Source: Eutypa lata
Lineage: Eukaryota; Ascomycota; Sordariomycetes; Xylariales; Diatrypaceae
NCBI GenBank assembly: GCA_022661535.1
Contig: JAKULF010000006.1
Coordinates: 3,157,001-3,221,000, forward strand
Length of the DNA stretch: 64,000 nucleotides
Reading direction: 5' to 3'
Part shown: positions 32,540-45,047 of the stretch, in pieces
Layout of the letters: every line of letters starts with the position of its first letter
Numbering within the stretch: the first letter of the stretch is position 1
Position numbers and translations under genes: made by a program
Notes under the pieces: generated by a model
Databases searched by the model: none
Told to the model about the DNA's origin: nothing
The model's input: the letters and a program-made list of their open reading frames with translations, nothing else

Positions 32540-35063
32540 ATGAAGCGCAGCAGTAGCGGCATTCCAATTTCCATGGTACAACGATGGACGCGGCCGCCGA
32601 TAAGTTGTAAGTCGTGTCGTTCTGGCAAGCGGCGATGCAACAGGACACGGCCGTGTAGCAACTGTGCACTCCGAGGTATTGAGTGCGAGTATGAGGGACT
32701 TGCACCAACGACTGTCTCGGGTAAGCGGTCACCAGGATCCCCCAACTCATAGCTCATGTGGTAAACTAAGCTGACGGTCTATCAAACAAAGTAATCGCCG
32801 CCGCCGGCCCTGCCTCTCCACGGACAAATGATTCGCATGAACCCCATACTTTGTATGTTTTTCTTTCATTTTCCTAGGACCCTAGCTTAGTTCCTACATA
32901 AGGACCTGCGCATGCATTTAACAATGGCAGATACTGCGCCTACTGATACACTGTCCGGTAGTAATGTGGATGACATTCCGGGGAGGATCCGTAACTTGGA
33001 AGAAGCTGTATTTAAGGAGACACGTCTTCCAAGCTCATCATCGGGATCCAGAGATGCAGAACTAAGCGTTCGTAATGCCAATACTTCCAGGAGTCTCCAA
33101 TTTCCAGCATGGGCTCCCATCGAGCTTCAAGTGCCTGCCGCCTTGGGAGACCAAGCCTTGCAATCCGACCTGGCCAAACACCTACCACCCCGGGACCAAG
33201 GTATGGAATTCTTCGAGCACTTTATTCGCTGCGTGCAGCCGACCTTCGCGGTGCTCCATATCCCGTCGACTCGGACATTGGTTGAACAGACTTACCATGC
33301 CACGGGGGAGGCGGGCAAGGAGCCCGAACCAGTCAATCTACTTCTGTTGTTTAGCATCTTCGCCAGCGCTATCTTAACCTGGACACCACAACTTCTGGAA
33401 AAGGTAGGGACGACGCCGGCGGTTGCCCACAGAATTTTCGACACCTATAACGGGTTAGCCATCTCGCTTTCCGAGTCCGTCTCACCGTCAACGGTAGCCC
33501 TAGAAGCTATTAGCATCCTAGTTCATGTTCTCACAAATGCCGAAGGATTCGGAGAACAAGTCCATCAGCTCCGCAACCGTGCCTTCCTCATGGCGCGTAT
33601 CATGCAGATCCATCGGCTCGACACGGCTCAAAGCCGTAAAGCAAGAAGAGCCCAAGTGGACTGGGATTTAGTCCAAGTCGAACAGCAACGGCGCGTATGG
33701 TGGCACATGGTTGCTAATGACTGGCTACTTGCATTTTCGGCTGGTGCCCAGGAGGGAACTGTAAGCACCTTTCAAATATATTTTTGGCCCTATGTAGCCA
33801 GTCTTCGGGTGTGCTTTTTCTTCCATGGGATATAGGATATCTTGCTCTGGAAACATGACTCAAGACTCTGGCATCACCCCTGAGCCACCGGGAAAGATAA
33901 ATAGCTAAACCTAGACATTGCTATAGTATATCTTCCACCCACGGCACATGATGGTGAATTACCCTTGTAACATCGATGATTCTCTCACTACAACGGTCGG
34001 AGAACCACAGCTGCAACACCGACAGGAACAACATCAAGACCAGTTATTCGGATTTCCTACTTCCACCGCCACATCCATGTCGTATTTCCTTCATAGACTC
34101 CGTCTAGCTGATCTCTGCCGCCAAGTTGTCGACACGTTGCCCTCGGTTCTACTAGAACCTCAAGACCTCGACTATGACATAGTTCTCATGCTAGATTTGA
34201 AGTTTCAAAGCTTGATTAAACCTTTGCCTACCTTCTTCCAGTTAGATCCAAACAGCATCCAAGAAAGTCTAGAGGTTTGTCAGGCAAGGCCCTACATCGC
34301 CTGGCAACGGGCCACACTCCACTTTAGCATCAATACCTACACATGCCGTCTTCATCGCCCGTTCCACCTAGAAGGAACAAAGAACCCAAAATATGCGTTC
34401 TCGCGCATGATGTGTGTTCGTTCCGCTCACGCCGTCCTCGAGCTATGGCGTTCCATGGCAGATCTAGGAGACGGCGTCGGATTGAATCCGGCCCGCTTCT
34501 GGACCGTCGCGCAGCATGTCTTCCTCGCTGCCATCACACTTGCAGCTGAGGTATCGTTCGACCCGGGAGCGCCGCTTGCCGAGGTTCGCAAGAACGAGGT
34601 GCTATCTGCGTGCAGGTTGCTCGAAGATTTGCGGCACGAGTCGCTCATGGCAAGGGATAGGATACAAAAAGGCGTACAGGCGCTGTTGGCGACGTTACAG
34701 AAAAGCCAACAGCAGCCACAGCAGCCACCAAGTACTGGCCGGGAGACAGACATATCGCCTCTAGGCGATGATAATACTTCCACGGTCGGTAACCGCAATA
34801 AATCCAACGAGCAGTTGTTTATGGGCTACCATACGACCACGCAGTCCGGCGACTCTATGTTAGGGGGTGATAGTCACGGAGTTTCCACACCTTTCGTATT
34901 AACTGGAGACTCGAGCGCATCTTCTAGTGGCTTTACTGGAGAGACCATGGAAGACTGGAGCCGGCTGTGGGGAGATTTCTTCAATCCGGATCCTGGATGG
35001 GATGTACCACAATGGAACTCGTTATTGGAGGATATAGATTGGACTCTGGGTCCAGCACTTTAG
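32540..35063 (+). CDS. Zn2Cys6 transcription factor with fungal-specific TF domain
   Basis: Exons 32540-32720, 32931-33760 and 33927-35063 give 715 residues. The zinc cluster is at residues 23-49, CKSCRSGKRRC then CSNCALRGIEC, with exact C6 spacing. A linker holding the coiled segment IPGRIRNLEEAV follows. The middle homology region runs from about residue 130 to 480 and contains FFEHFIRCVQPTFAVLH, QQRRVWWHMVANDW and CRLHRPFH. A Gln-rich stretch lies near residue 600. The C-terminal end is acidic and aromatic (DWSRLWGDFF, DIDWTLGPAL), which suits an activation domain. The first intron (210 nt) is long; its acceptor GGCAG was chosen because nearer AGs lead to stops. It is the most likely pathway regulator of the NRPS locus, as the nearest regulator to the NRPS 3' end. 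Confidence 0.85.
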
Positions 35064-35558
35064 TCAGTAATATTGTGGAAGCGAACTATTTCATCGGCTA
35101 CGTGTTATGGACAAGCCAACAATTCTTCTGTGGCACGCCTAGTTAAAAGGAGTGAGACTCTACTAGGGGCTTTCGATGTCCTGCAAAAGAGATTTTATTA
35201 ATTAGAGGTTTAAATCAAGGCTGACCTAGAAGGAATCCTTACAAAAGTAAAGATACCAGTCGCTGGAAAAGGAATAACTTCTTCCGTGTGGGGGATGTGC
35301 GGCTTGGTATTTGCCAAGTATACGAATTTATAGGGATAAGACGGGACCTAATTTCAGGCCTTGACTTCCCGACCAAGCCGGCCAATTGACTTTGAATTAT
35401 CCAGATCCATTCCTGATCCTTAAGTGAAAGCCGAAACCACTACGTTGTCGAGAAAACGATACATGTAATGATCACGGTCTCAGCAGCATTCTCAACAAGC
35501 AAGGCAAAAAGGGGGGGGGGGGGAATTGAGTAATTAGTCAAATCAAGATTCGTATTCA
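35064..35558. other. Convergent intergenic spacer
   Basis: Between the 3' ends of the Zn2Cys6 gene and the NRPS. Contains a G12-13 homopolymer near 35510-35523. No gene is seen. Confidence 0.65.
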
Positions 35559-38500
35559 TCAATTCATTATTCTATCGGCGATCAAGTCAACAACTTTCGG
35601 GTTCATAGAAGAGATAAGCAACTCATCATGGCCTCCATCTACAACCTGCTTAACCCAACCCACCATGCCATCCTGCCCGGCAAGTTCAGCTTCCCAACCG
35701 AGATCTTCACTAGAAAGCTGGGCGCTAAGCCCGTCGCTGGCTTGGAGCTGGAGGATGCTCACATTCAGGTTGTCAGGAATGGGCAGGCTCTCCCGGGATT
35801 TCTGTCTGGCAGTGCCACAGATTACCTGCAGGTTCTTCTGCAAACCGCGGAGAGCTTCGACCAGGTCGCTGTCGGTGACCCAAGCGGGGACGCGGAGATT
35901 CTGTCGCACCAGTGGTGGCAGAGCTCGTAGGTCCATCTGCTCGTGGACCTTGTGGTCCAGGAAAGTCTTGGTTAGACCCTGAACTGTCTCATGGGAAACG
36001 CCCTGTCGCCATGATCGGTATTTCTCCTTTGTATCGCTCGCATTGCGACTCTCAATGTACTCGATCACCTGCTCGGCGTAGTTCCCCGCGGCGAGCGCAT
36101 GATGATTAACATTGCGCACCGCGACCTCGACCGTCGGCGAGTCCAACAGCACGACTTGAATAGCAGTACTATAAGCTAGCTGCAGTCGCTTGCACGTCTC
36201 ATAAGCCAGGGTACCCCCAAAGCTCCATCCCACTATGGTCAGCTTACTTGCGCGTGTTGCTCTCCGAGAGTAGAAGTCGGATATGATACCAGCGTATATC
36301 TGTGCAATGTCGTCGATTGTTTCAGCTCCCCCCACATGCTCGTGACTCCATGGAACCCCGAGTATCCTAGTGTCTTTCAAGCGCGCGCCTATGGCGTCAA
36401 CGAGGTCGGCCATGGGCAGCAAGCCGCCCCCGATCGGATGCATAACGACCACGTCCCTCTGCCGCTGACTGGTTTCTGAAGGTTGAAGCAGCATCATAGG
36501 CGGAGGAATATCAGAAGCCTGGTCCTGGAACCGCCCGATCTCGGCCAGCCTCGTTGCCAGAGTGGCAGAGGTCGGATGGGCAAGTATAGCCGTGAACGGT
36601 ACCACAAGCCCCAGGCGCTTACGGATGACCTGGACTGCCTTGGCCGCGATTATGGAGTGGCCGCCGCTGAAGAAGAAGTCGTCATGGACCGAACAACGAT
36701 CGTTCTCGGGCTTGTTGAGCACTTCGGTGAAGATGGCTGCAATCTTTTGGGCCAGTGGTAGGACATCCTTGCTTACTGATGCGTCGGCTTTGTCACCTGC
36801 AGAACGCTCCCGGCGCGCCTCGAATGCCCCACTGAACAAGTCGCCGGATCCTGGTTGAGGGAGCAGTTTGACGTCAACTTTGCCTGTCCCTGCCAACGGG
36901 AGCTGGTTTATGCAGATTACGTAATGGGGTATCATCTATCGCTCGTGTCAGCTTGAGACAAGGAAGGAGAAGGAAACGAAGGATCTACTTACATAGCGAG
37001 GCACCTTGTGGAATAGATGTGAGAATAGAGCCCTCCGATCGATACTTGGCATAACTTCCCGCTGACATAGACCCAGTTGTTCTGCCGGAGAGAGCATGGG
37101 GACAGAGGAGAGACGTGTGGATGCCCAATGACGGCCAGCAGCCAGGAAGGGGGATGATGTGATTATAAGGTCGAACGAGGCTGGCGATCCTGGTGAGGGT
37201 AGAATTATTCCCTGAAAGCCTTCGGCCTGCACCTGAGAAAGAAGCGCTTCTGGGTCCCAAGCAATCTGCGTCTTGCGGTAGCCCTGAAGCAGTAGGGTTG
37301 AAACCTGACAATCAACACCATGCTTGGATTCGGGATCGGCAATGGACCTTAGGCAATCCGATGTTTGGACTCGCTTGTTAGGAAGCTTTGGAAATACTAT
37401 AATATCGGCATCCGCCCCAGGTCGGACTCGCGGCAACAAGTGAGGTTCTGAGACCCAGTCATGTTTCCAGTCGACTGTCCGAAACCTCGCCGACGGTATC
37501 TCGTGCTCCACAGTCATAAGGACGGCGTCATACCGGAATAACGTCATCTCGGTAGGGGCCGTCCCTCTCCTGAGTTCAATTCGAATGTCGCCCGGAAACA
37601 GGCGATCGGGTCCGCCGCACTTGGCGACGAAGAAGGACGGATCGACCTGGAGCTCCTTGTCCTTGTCAAGTATATCCGCCGCAGATTGCCGCAGCTCTGA
37701 AACGGTTTTGGCTCCCCGGAAGAAGGCCGACGTTGCGGCGTGTTGCGCCTTCAGCCCGTCATGGCGTATGTCACCCATGAAAAGCGATCCACCTGGTGCA
37801 AGCCTGGTGCGGGCCCGGCGGACAACATTGTCGAGGTAGGCGAGGGATGGGAAGTACTGCGACACCGAGTTGCATATTATGAGATCGAACTGCTCTTCCA
37901 GCTCCAGCCCGTTGTCAAAGTCGTGCGCAGGCAGCGCGGCTGTGCGAACGTGGCTGTGACCAAGCTTTTGGGCTTGTTTCTTTACTTGGGCTACGGTTGG
38001 CGCTGCTAGATCGACACCGTAATAACTGCTAACCCTATCTGCGAGGCTGAAGAGTATCATGCCTGTTCCGCAGCCGATTTCGGCAACTCGCGGCTTGTTG
38101 CCGCCCTTGAAGCAGTCTTGCTCCAGTATTCGCGCTACAGTGCAGTCGACCCATTCCTTCATATCTTCCTTGGGGATGGTGCTACGGTCGAAGCTAGACG
38201 CCCAACCTCGGTAGTCGAAGCTCAGATTCACTTCCTCCTCGCTATACTCATCAAGACTCTGGTTCACGTCGGTGAACATGGTTTCATAGTTCGCAACCGT
38301 CTCAAGGTCTCTCTTGAGCTGCACCGTGGATTGTTCCTCGGACGGGTGCAACGCGACATGTGCCACAAGTTTATTCTCCTTCACACCGTCATTCTCCTCC
38401 TCAACGATAGAGACATGGCATTCTCGCACTCTGCCGTGGTTAACAATGGCCTGCTTGATCTCCTCCAGATCGACGCGGAACCCCCCTAGTACCTTGCGCA

Positions 38501-41500
38501 TCGAGTCTAACCTACCCAAGACCTCAAATCCGCCCGAGATGGTCTTTCGTCCGAGATCGCCTGTCTTCCATCCACGCAGTTTACCGCGGCTACCACTGTC
38601 ACGAGTAATGAACTTGGCCGCATTCAACTCAGGTAGGTCAATGTACTCCCTAGCAAGGCAGGATCCCCAGATGACAATTTCGCCGACGGCCCCCACAGGG
38701 AGCTCATATAGATCGGGACCGACAATTGAGATGGCCGCGTTAGGAAGAACTGTGTCGATCGGGCTTCGACGTCTTCGCTCCAACCAAGCGAGGTCTGGCA
38801 ATCTGTAGGTGCCGTAGGACGAGAAAATGGTACCTTCGGTTGGGCCGTAAACATTCTTTACCTCCACTTGTGCTGGATACTGAGACCGCGAGAAGATCTG
38901 CGAGACGAACTTTGGGGCTAGCTCGTCGCCACCTAGTAGAAGATAACGGAAGTTGGGGCCGAAGAATCGAGGATACGATTCGGCCGCCTGAGTCATCCAC
39001 AGGCGGGCCGCAGCCGTGGTGGTGCAGAGGTAGTTGACGGCATATTTGTTCAAGGTGACCGCTACGTATTCTCCATCTTGTTCGCCACCGGTCTTGGAAA
39101 TGATGAGCCGGCCTCCGGTGGCCAGCGCCGAGTATATCTGAGACAGGGATCCATCAAATGCCGTATTCGAGGTGAGCATGCTGTTAAACGAGGTGGGTGC
39201 TCCAGGTTGCGCAAGCCACGACTTGATGTGTTCCAGGAATGCCATGAAACTAAGCTGCTCAATGGCAACGCCTTTGGGCGTTCCCGTTGTCCCGCTCGTG
39301 TAAATGATGTAGGCTATGCCATTGGCTTGGTCGCCAGCTAGTGATTCGCATCCAGCGTCCGAGTCGCCGCCAACTGCTTTGCCCGCGTAGATTACAGGGG
39401 CAGGACACTCGGATAGCTCAACAAACAGATCTTCAAATACTCTCTGCTCGGCGATAATGCAGCTAGGGTTCGACTGGCTTATGATGCGTGTGGTCCTTTC
39501 CCGGGGCTGGCCAATATCACAGCAGATCCAAGGCCGACTAGCTAGCGCCGAGGCGATCTGAGCAGCAGGGACTTCCCAGGATCGCCCTAGTAGTAACAAT
39601 ACTGGTCCCATATTACCTGGCACGCAGCTATTGATCCTTTGAGCGAGGGATTTGGCCCTCTGTGCTAGCTCTGCGTATGTGATGCAGCAGTTAGAAACTT
39701 CGTCGATGATAGCAACATCGAGCGCATGAGACTCGATGGCATCGAGTAGATACGTGCCCAGGCTGATCGGTGACCCAATTCCATCTTGGCTCACCGCAGC
39801 CGGCGTATCATCTTCTGGCTGGGTCTTAACCAGACTCAGCTGGCCAAGCGGGCACTCCCAGGCCTGCCGCCAAGCAATTTCCCGCAAGGTATGAGCCATG
39901 CAATCCGTCATAGACAGTATCGTGCTGCGTTCAAAGAGGTCCGCGTCATATTCGAGCTCGCCCAAAATAGACCCATCTGCACAAAGCTCAGTGAAACAGG
40001 TCAACTCGGCGCGAGCAGCGCCGTTGTGCAGTGGCCACCGCTTGAATGTGCATTCAGGGGACAGTCGTCCCTCAGGGGCGTTCTGGAAAGAGAAGCAGAA
40101 CTTCAGGAGCCTTTCATGCGTCGAGCCGGAACTCTGCTGCCGGCGGTAGACGTCAGCTAAAACGACATCCTGGTTTCGGAATAGTGTCGCCAGTCCGGCT
40201 TCGACTGAATCGAGAACATCTGCCAAGCGATGCTCCTCCTCGACTTGCAGCCGGAATGGCAACATGTTGACAAAAAAGCCTATTGTCGATGCGGCTTCTG
40301 GAGTCGTTCGGTTGGCCATTGGCACCCCCAGAGCAAAGTCATTTTGGCCGCCTGCAAACCGCCTAAGCACAACTGCGTATATAGCTAGTGCTAGCGAGGT
40401 TGGCGTGAGGGTTCGTCCCGTGGCCGCCGCAATGGCCCGATGCACCGATTCGGCATTCCATGTAAACCGTATAACGCCACCCCGGCTGTAGCTCTTCTGC
40501 GCTGGGGACGCAAGGTCAGCCGGCAGGTCGACCGCCTCTGGAACGCCGCGAAGATATTCACTCAGCTCCCCGGTAGCTGAAGCATCTCTCCGCATGGAGA
40601 GAGACGCAAAGATGTCTCGGAAAGGTGCGGCAGTTTCCAAAGCGGCATTCAAATCTCTGTAGAAAGTTGCCAGCTCCTCTAGAAAGATGCCATCCGAGAA
40701 CCCGTCCCAGATGATATGGTGAGCCTGCACAATTAAAACTGACCTCCTTCCACCTTCTCCCTGAAGAAGGTGGACTTTGATCAGCGGCCCGCAAAAGAGG
40801 TCTAGAGGGGTGCTGAATATATTGGCACTGACGCCCTCGAAGCTATCTGCCCGAATATTCTGGGGGTGCCACATGGTCTCCCAGAGCGACTGGCTCCACG
40901 GCAGAAGGCATTGCTGCACCTTGTCACCGTCACTCGTCTTGACAAGCACACAACGGAGGGCTTCGTGACGCTGCACAATACACTGCACTGCGCTTTCAAG
41001 GCGCACCAAGTCGCACCATCCTTCAATCTCGATGGCCACACCGTCGTTGAAGAAGGGCGAATGGGGCTCCTTGCTCTGAGCCAAGTAGAGCAGTTGCTGA
41101 GGCAATGTTAGGTCAAAAGGCTCGTCTGCAGTGTATGACACCGATGGTCTTTCCGCCGAGTGCCTGGGAAGGCTGTCCAAAAACGCTGCCATATCCGACA
41201 GCGCTTGGTGTCGGGCCAGTTCAGTCACGGTAACCCTAAGCTTAAAATGTTTGTATATCTTGCTCGTCAGGGAAACGAATGTCAAAGAATGACCGCCGAG
41301 CTGCACCAGCGTACTGGTCCTCCCAAGATGTATGGAGGGGCTCTCGAGACAGAGTACCTCTCTCCACAGGTCCGCCAGGGCCCTCTCCGTGTCCGTCGTG
41401 AGGGGCGCAAGAGTATGGGGCGATGCATTCTTTTCTTTCTGGCGGGCCCATACTTCAGCCAGAGCAGATTTATCGACCTTGCCGTTTGCGGTGAGCGGCA

Positions 41501-43052
41501 GCTTAGCAAGCCACACTAAATGCGAGGGTTTCTCGAACGGCATCAGGTCAGCCGCGCAGCGCATCTCGGCCTGCCGCAGAACAACCTCCTCGGCATGGCC
41601 GTCATGTGGCACCAGAAATGCCACCATGGCTTCAGTCCCCTGCTCTTCCGTGACAAGAATAGCAGCCTCTGCAACGGATGGGCAGCCGGCCAGAACCGAC
41701 TCGACCCCTTCGGCCTCTACCCTCTGGCCTCTCACCTGGAGCTGCATATCCACGCGGCCGCAGAAGGTGAGTTCGCCAGTCGGGGTTCTGAAGACCAGAT
41801 CACCAGTGTCGTATACCCGGCCGTACGGCCGACTCGGCGGTCCCTCTGCGAAAGGATTGGGAAAGAACTTGGTCGCGGTGAGAGGCCCGTCACCCAAGTA
41901 TCCTAAAGCAAGCTGGGGCCCGGAGAGCAGGAGGCGGCCGATTTGGCCGTCCGGTACAAGCGTATTACTATCTCTCTCAACGACGTAAGCTCGCATGCCC
42001 GGCAATGGCTTCCCAATGTTCATGACTTTGTTGTCCTGCGCGAAGATTGTGCCAAATGTGGCCGAGACGCAGCATTCGGTGGGACCGTACGCGTTAACGA
42101 GCTCAATGCCACGACCCTGGGTCACGGACGACCATTGCCGATACGCATCGGTGCGCGCTGCCTCTCCTCCGATCACAACGAGTCGCAGATTACTCGGTAG
42201 ATCATCCTCTGTGTTATCGACGAGATGTGCTGAAAGACGGTGCCATAAGGCCGTCGGCATAGACACCGCCGTGATACGCGATGCGTTGAGGAAGTCAAGA
42301 TAGCCAGTGAGTGTCTCAAGGCCTTGCCGCGGCTGGCAGACGATGCAAGCGCCCGCTGCCAACGGGACAAAAATCTCCTCTACACTGACATCGAAGGTGT
42401 AGGGGGCGGCGTGGAGCCAACGGTCGTGGCGCGTGGCTTTGAATGTGTGTCTTGAAGCAACGAGATATTGTAGTACGGAAGAGTGAGACATCATGATACC
42501 TTTAGGCACACCTGTTGTTCCGGAAGAATAGATCGTGTAGGCCGTACTGCTTGCTGAAGTAACCGTCTCTCGACTAAGCGGCTCGCAGCCAACCGTATCT
42601 ATTAAAAGTGCTTGTACGTTCACCAATCGCGGTCTGGCATCAGTGTTGGTATTACGTAACTTGTCGCTCAGGGGCTGAAAGGTATCGTTGTCGACGAGTA
42701 TGACCTTTAAACTAGCAAGCTCGACTACTCTCCGCAACCTTTCGGTTCCGGCACCTGCCTGAAGGGGCACATAGCAGCAGCCGGATATCAAGATCCCGAG
42801 TAGGGCGACGACGGCACTGGTGCCTCTATTAAGGCAGAGTCCGACTGCAGAGTTATGATGGGATTGTATGTCTTGGTCGGTGGAGATGCTCAAGAGCTCA
42901 TGTGCTATTCTTTGGGCATATAAAAGAGCGGTTTTGTAATCCAATGTGCCTTGCTCATCTTCGATAGCTGCGCCATCCGGTTGCTCAAGAGCCTGGAGAT
43001 AAAGAAGTTGTTCCAGCCTGCTGGGGGGCTCGATGTGATCGCTTTCGCCCAT
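35559..43052 (-). CDS. Nonribosomal peptide synthetase, A-T-C-A-MT-T-TE
   Basis: Two exons, 43052-36993 and 36935-35559, give 2,478 residues from MGESDHIEPPSRLEQ; an in-frame Met at 43094 would add 14. Domain order: A1 (YSSGTTGVPKG near residue 179; FDVSVEEIF; NAYGPTE), T1 (LGGHSL near 587), C (AHHIIWDG near 779), A2 (YIIYTSGTTGTPKG near 1254; FDGSLSQIY; NVYGPTE) with an N-methyltransferase inserted before its last motif (VAEIGCGTG near 1659, NSVSQYFPSLAYL), the A10 motif GTGKVD at the exon 2 start, T2 (FSGGHS near 2115) and a thioesterase (HPIGGG, GWSFGG near 2258). It should join two amino acids, N-methylate the second and release by TE. By alignment to GrsA, pocket residues read D-V-E-S-V-G-A-V-S for A1 and D-G-S-C-L-G-V-I-F for A2, neither matching a code I know. 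There is no starter C or C-terminal CT domain. Confidence 0.93.
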
Positions 43053-45047
43053 TGTGCTATAAAAATGCGATAATGGTAACAGAGGAAGATGCAATAGAAT
43101 AACAGACCCCTAGGCTTTTCAAGATATGTTGAATATAACAACGTCTTCTAGTGTTGCAAATAGGGACAAATCAAAGCAGCAAGACAGTATATAAGTAGTA
43201 TATAAGTATCAAGTCAATATCGAGCCTGACTCTTTAAATCTCCGAAACCACGTTGACCTCAAGCCTGTAGAATCACGGTGAAGAAACATTTGAGGGCACA
43301 GGCCGCAGCGCAGGAAGATAGCCGCTCGCGCTTGAGCAAGCTCCTCCCGCGACGTTACAAACATACATCCATACACCAATCCAGGAGGCGCATCCTTCAC
43401 GGAGCTTTAAGGCATGTAGGCATTCTGTCACGAGGCTACCATCTCGCCACTCCACGATACCGTCTGGGAAACTGCTGTTGTCGCTGCTCGCTTATAGGGA
43501 TCCGCTGCCACCGCCTCCTCGTGAGTCTCCATCTAGGACAGACCGTCCACCTCAGGGTGTCCGCGATAGGCCAAGCCAGTGTCTAGATCGCGAAATCTTG
43601 CTGCGCCGCAAAGGAACTGTATAAGCTAGATCCATACATTATGGTACAAGTAGTAAAACTTATACCGCCAGACCACAACGCGTGGTATGTCGTCGTCCGG
43701 CTATGAGCTCCGGCACCGAGGTCGGTGGTCCATCGTGATACTGTTACACGACGCTTGCCTCGACGCAAGGCTAAGGAAATAGCGGTCAGGCGGCAGATCG
43801 TATAGCCTTACACGTGGGACTGACATTAGGCCCTCAATTTTAAAGGCTTATTTCAGCTGAATGACCGTTCCTGACACAACCCGCCCACTAGCTACTTGGT
43901 AGTAGAGCTGGATGACAGGGTGCAAGTGCGTAAGCTCGAACAGGTGAAATGGGATATCTACCGTTTCCTTTGGGCTGCCTTGGCCAGCTATTCTATGTAG
44001 CCTAACTTGCGATGTGGATGCAGCAGAGCGGCACAGGAGCCCACTTCGGTTACATATCCCCAGGTACATACATATCCCAAGGAACTATTGCGATCCCGGG
44101 TATCGCAACGTCGGAAGATAAAAAGTAGCATAAGTAGGTATCACCGAGTACCGCGTCGTAGTACCTGGAGTGGATCCTAGTCACTCAAGTCAAAACGTAT
44201 ACTACTTGCTACATATGCACCGCCGTTATTGATCTACCTACTACTTATGTAAGGAGCGCACTAATCATCGAAGCTCGAGCTTCCCCCAGACTGATCATTG
44301 CTTAAAAAGGGTTAAAGAGTTTATGATCTGCTCATTTACCCCATATACGTATTAATTTTAAAAATAAGCAAAAAGATTACGATTTACTAACCCCTTTCAA
44401 CCCGCTATCCGTCTGGAGGCTTAAGGGGGAAGCCCGAGCTCAAATAACAAGTATGTTCCTTAATAGTTCAGTGGCGGTAGATCATGCAGGTGAGACGTAA
44501 AATCCGAATTGCAAACACAGCTAGGTAGTTGACAGGTCCGGCCCGCAGGAGCCTCTTAATGGGCCCTGCTTTTCCATCTGCTGGGAGTAGCTAAGAGATT
44601 GGCATATCAGTGCCTCGTGATGGTGTCAGACACAAGCGGGTATCCGATACTTGTGATACAATTGTTGTTGCTCTTCGTTGGCTTGCATGAAGGATCTAGC
44701 GTTGGCCCAGATTATGGGTGGTGATAGTCAAGCAACGATTTGGCGTGGTCAGCCTGACTTGGGAATTTGTTGTCAGTTCGAAGCTTTCCTTTTTCCAAAT
44801 CTATCGGAGTAGAGAAGTATAGACTAGGATCATAGTATAATGTTCGCTCAGAATACCTGACAGGGGACGGAATCGTAAGGTGCCTATTATGATTATCAGG
44901 CGGCTGGTAACTATCGGCTGGTTGGCCTCGTAAATAGCAACGTCAATATAAATACATATATACCGACTCAAAGACCAAGATGCAATATGAGAAACACCAT
45001 CACCATTTCACCGTTCATACATTCCCACTCCGTTCTGCTTCTACACC
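43053..45047. promoter_or_regulatory. Two-kilobase divergent region between NRPS and aminotransferase
   Basis: No gene is supported in 2 kb. TATA-like elements lie on both sides: a doubled TATATAAGTA near 43186-43206 for the NRPS, and AATATAAATACATATATACC near 44944-44963, about 90 bases before the aminotransferase start. A CACCATCACCATTTCACC leader precedes that start. The length and position suit a shared cluster promoter; no factor binding site is claimed. Confidence 0.45.

Noticed and set aside
43278..43586. Plus-strand 102-codon frame in the NRPS-aminotransferase divergent region
   Set aside because: Arg/His-rich chance frame, no motif, and both strands are open only briefly.
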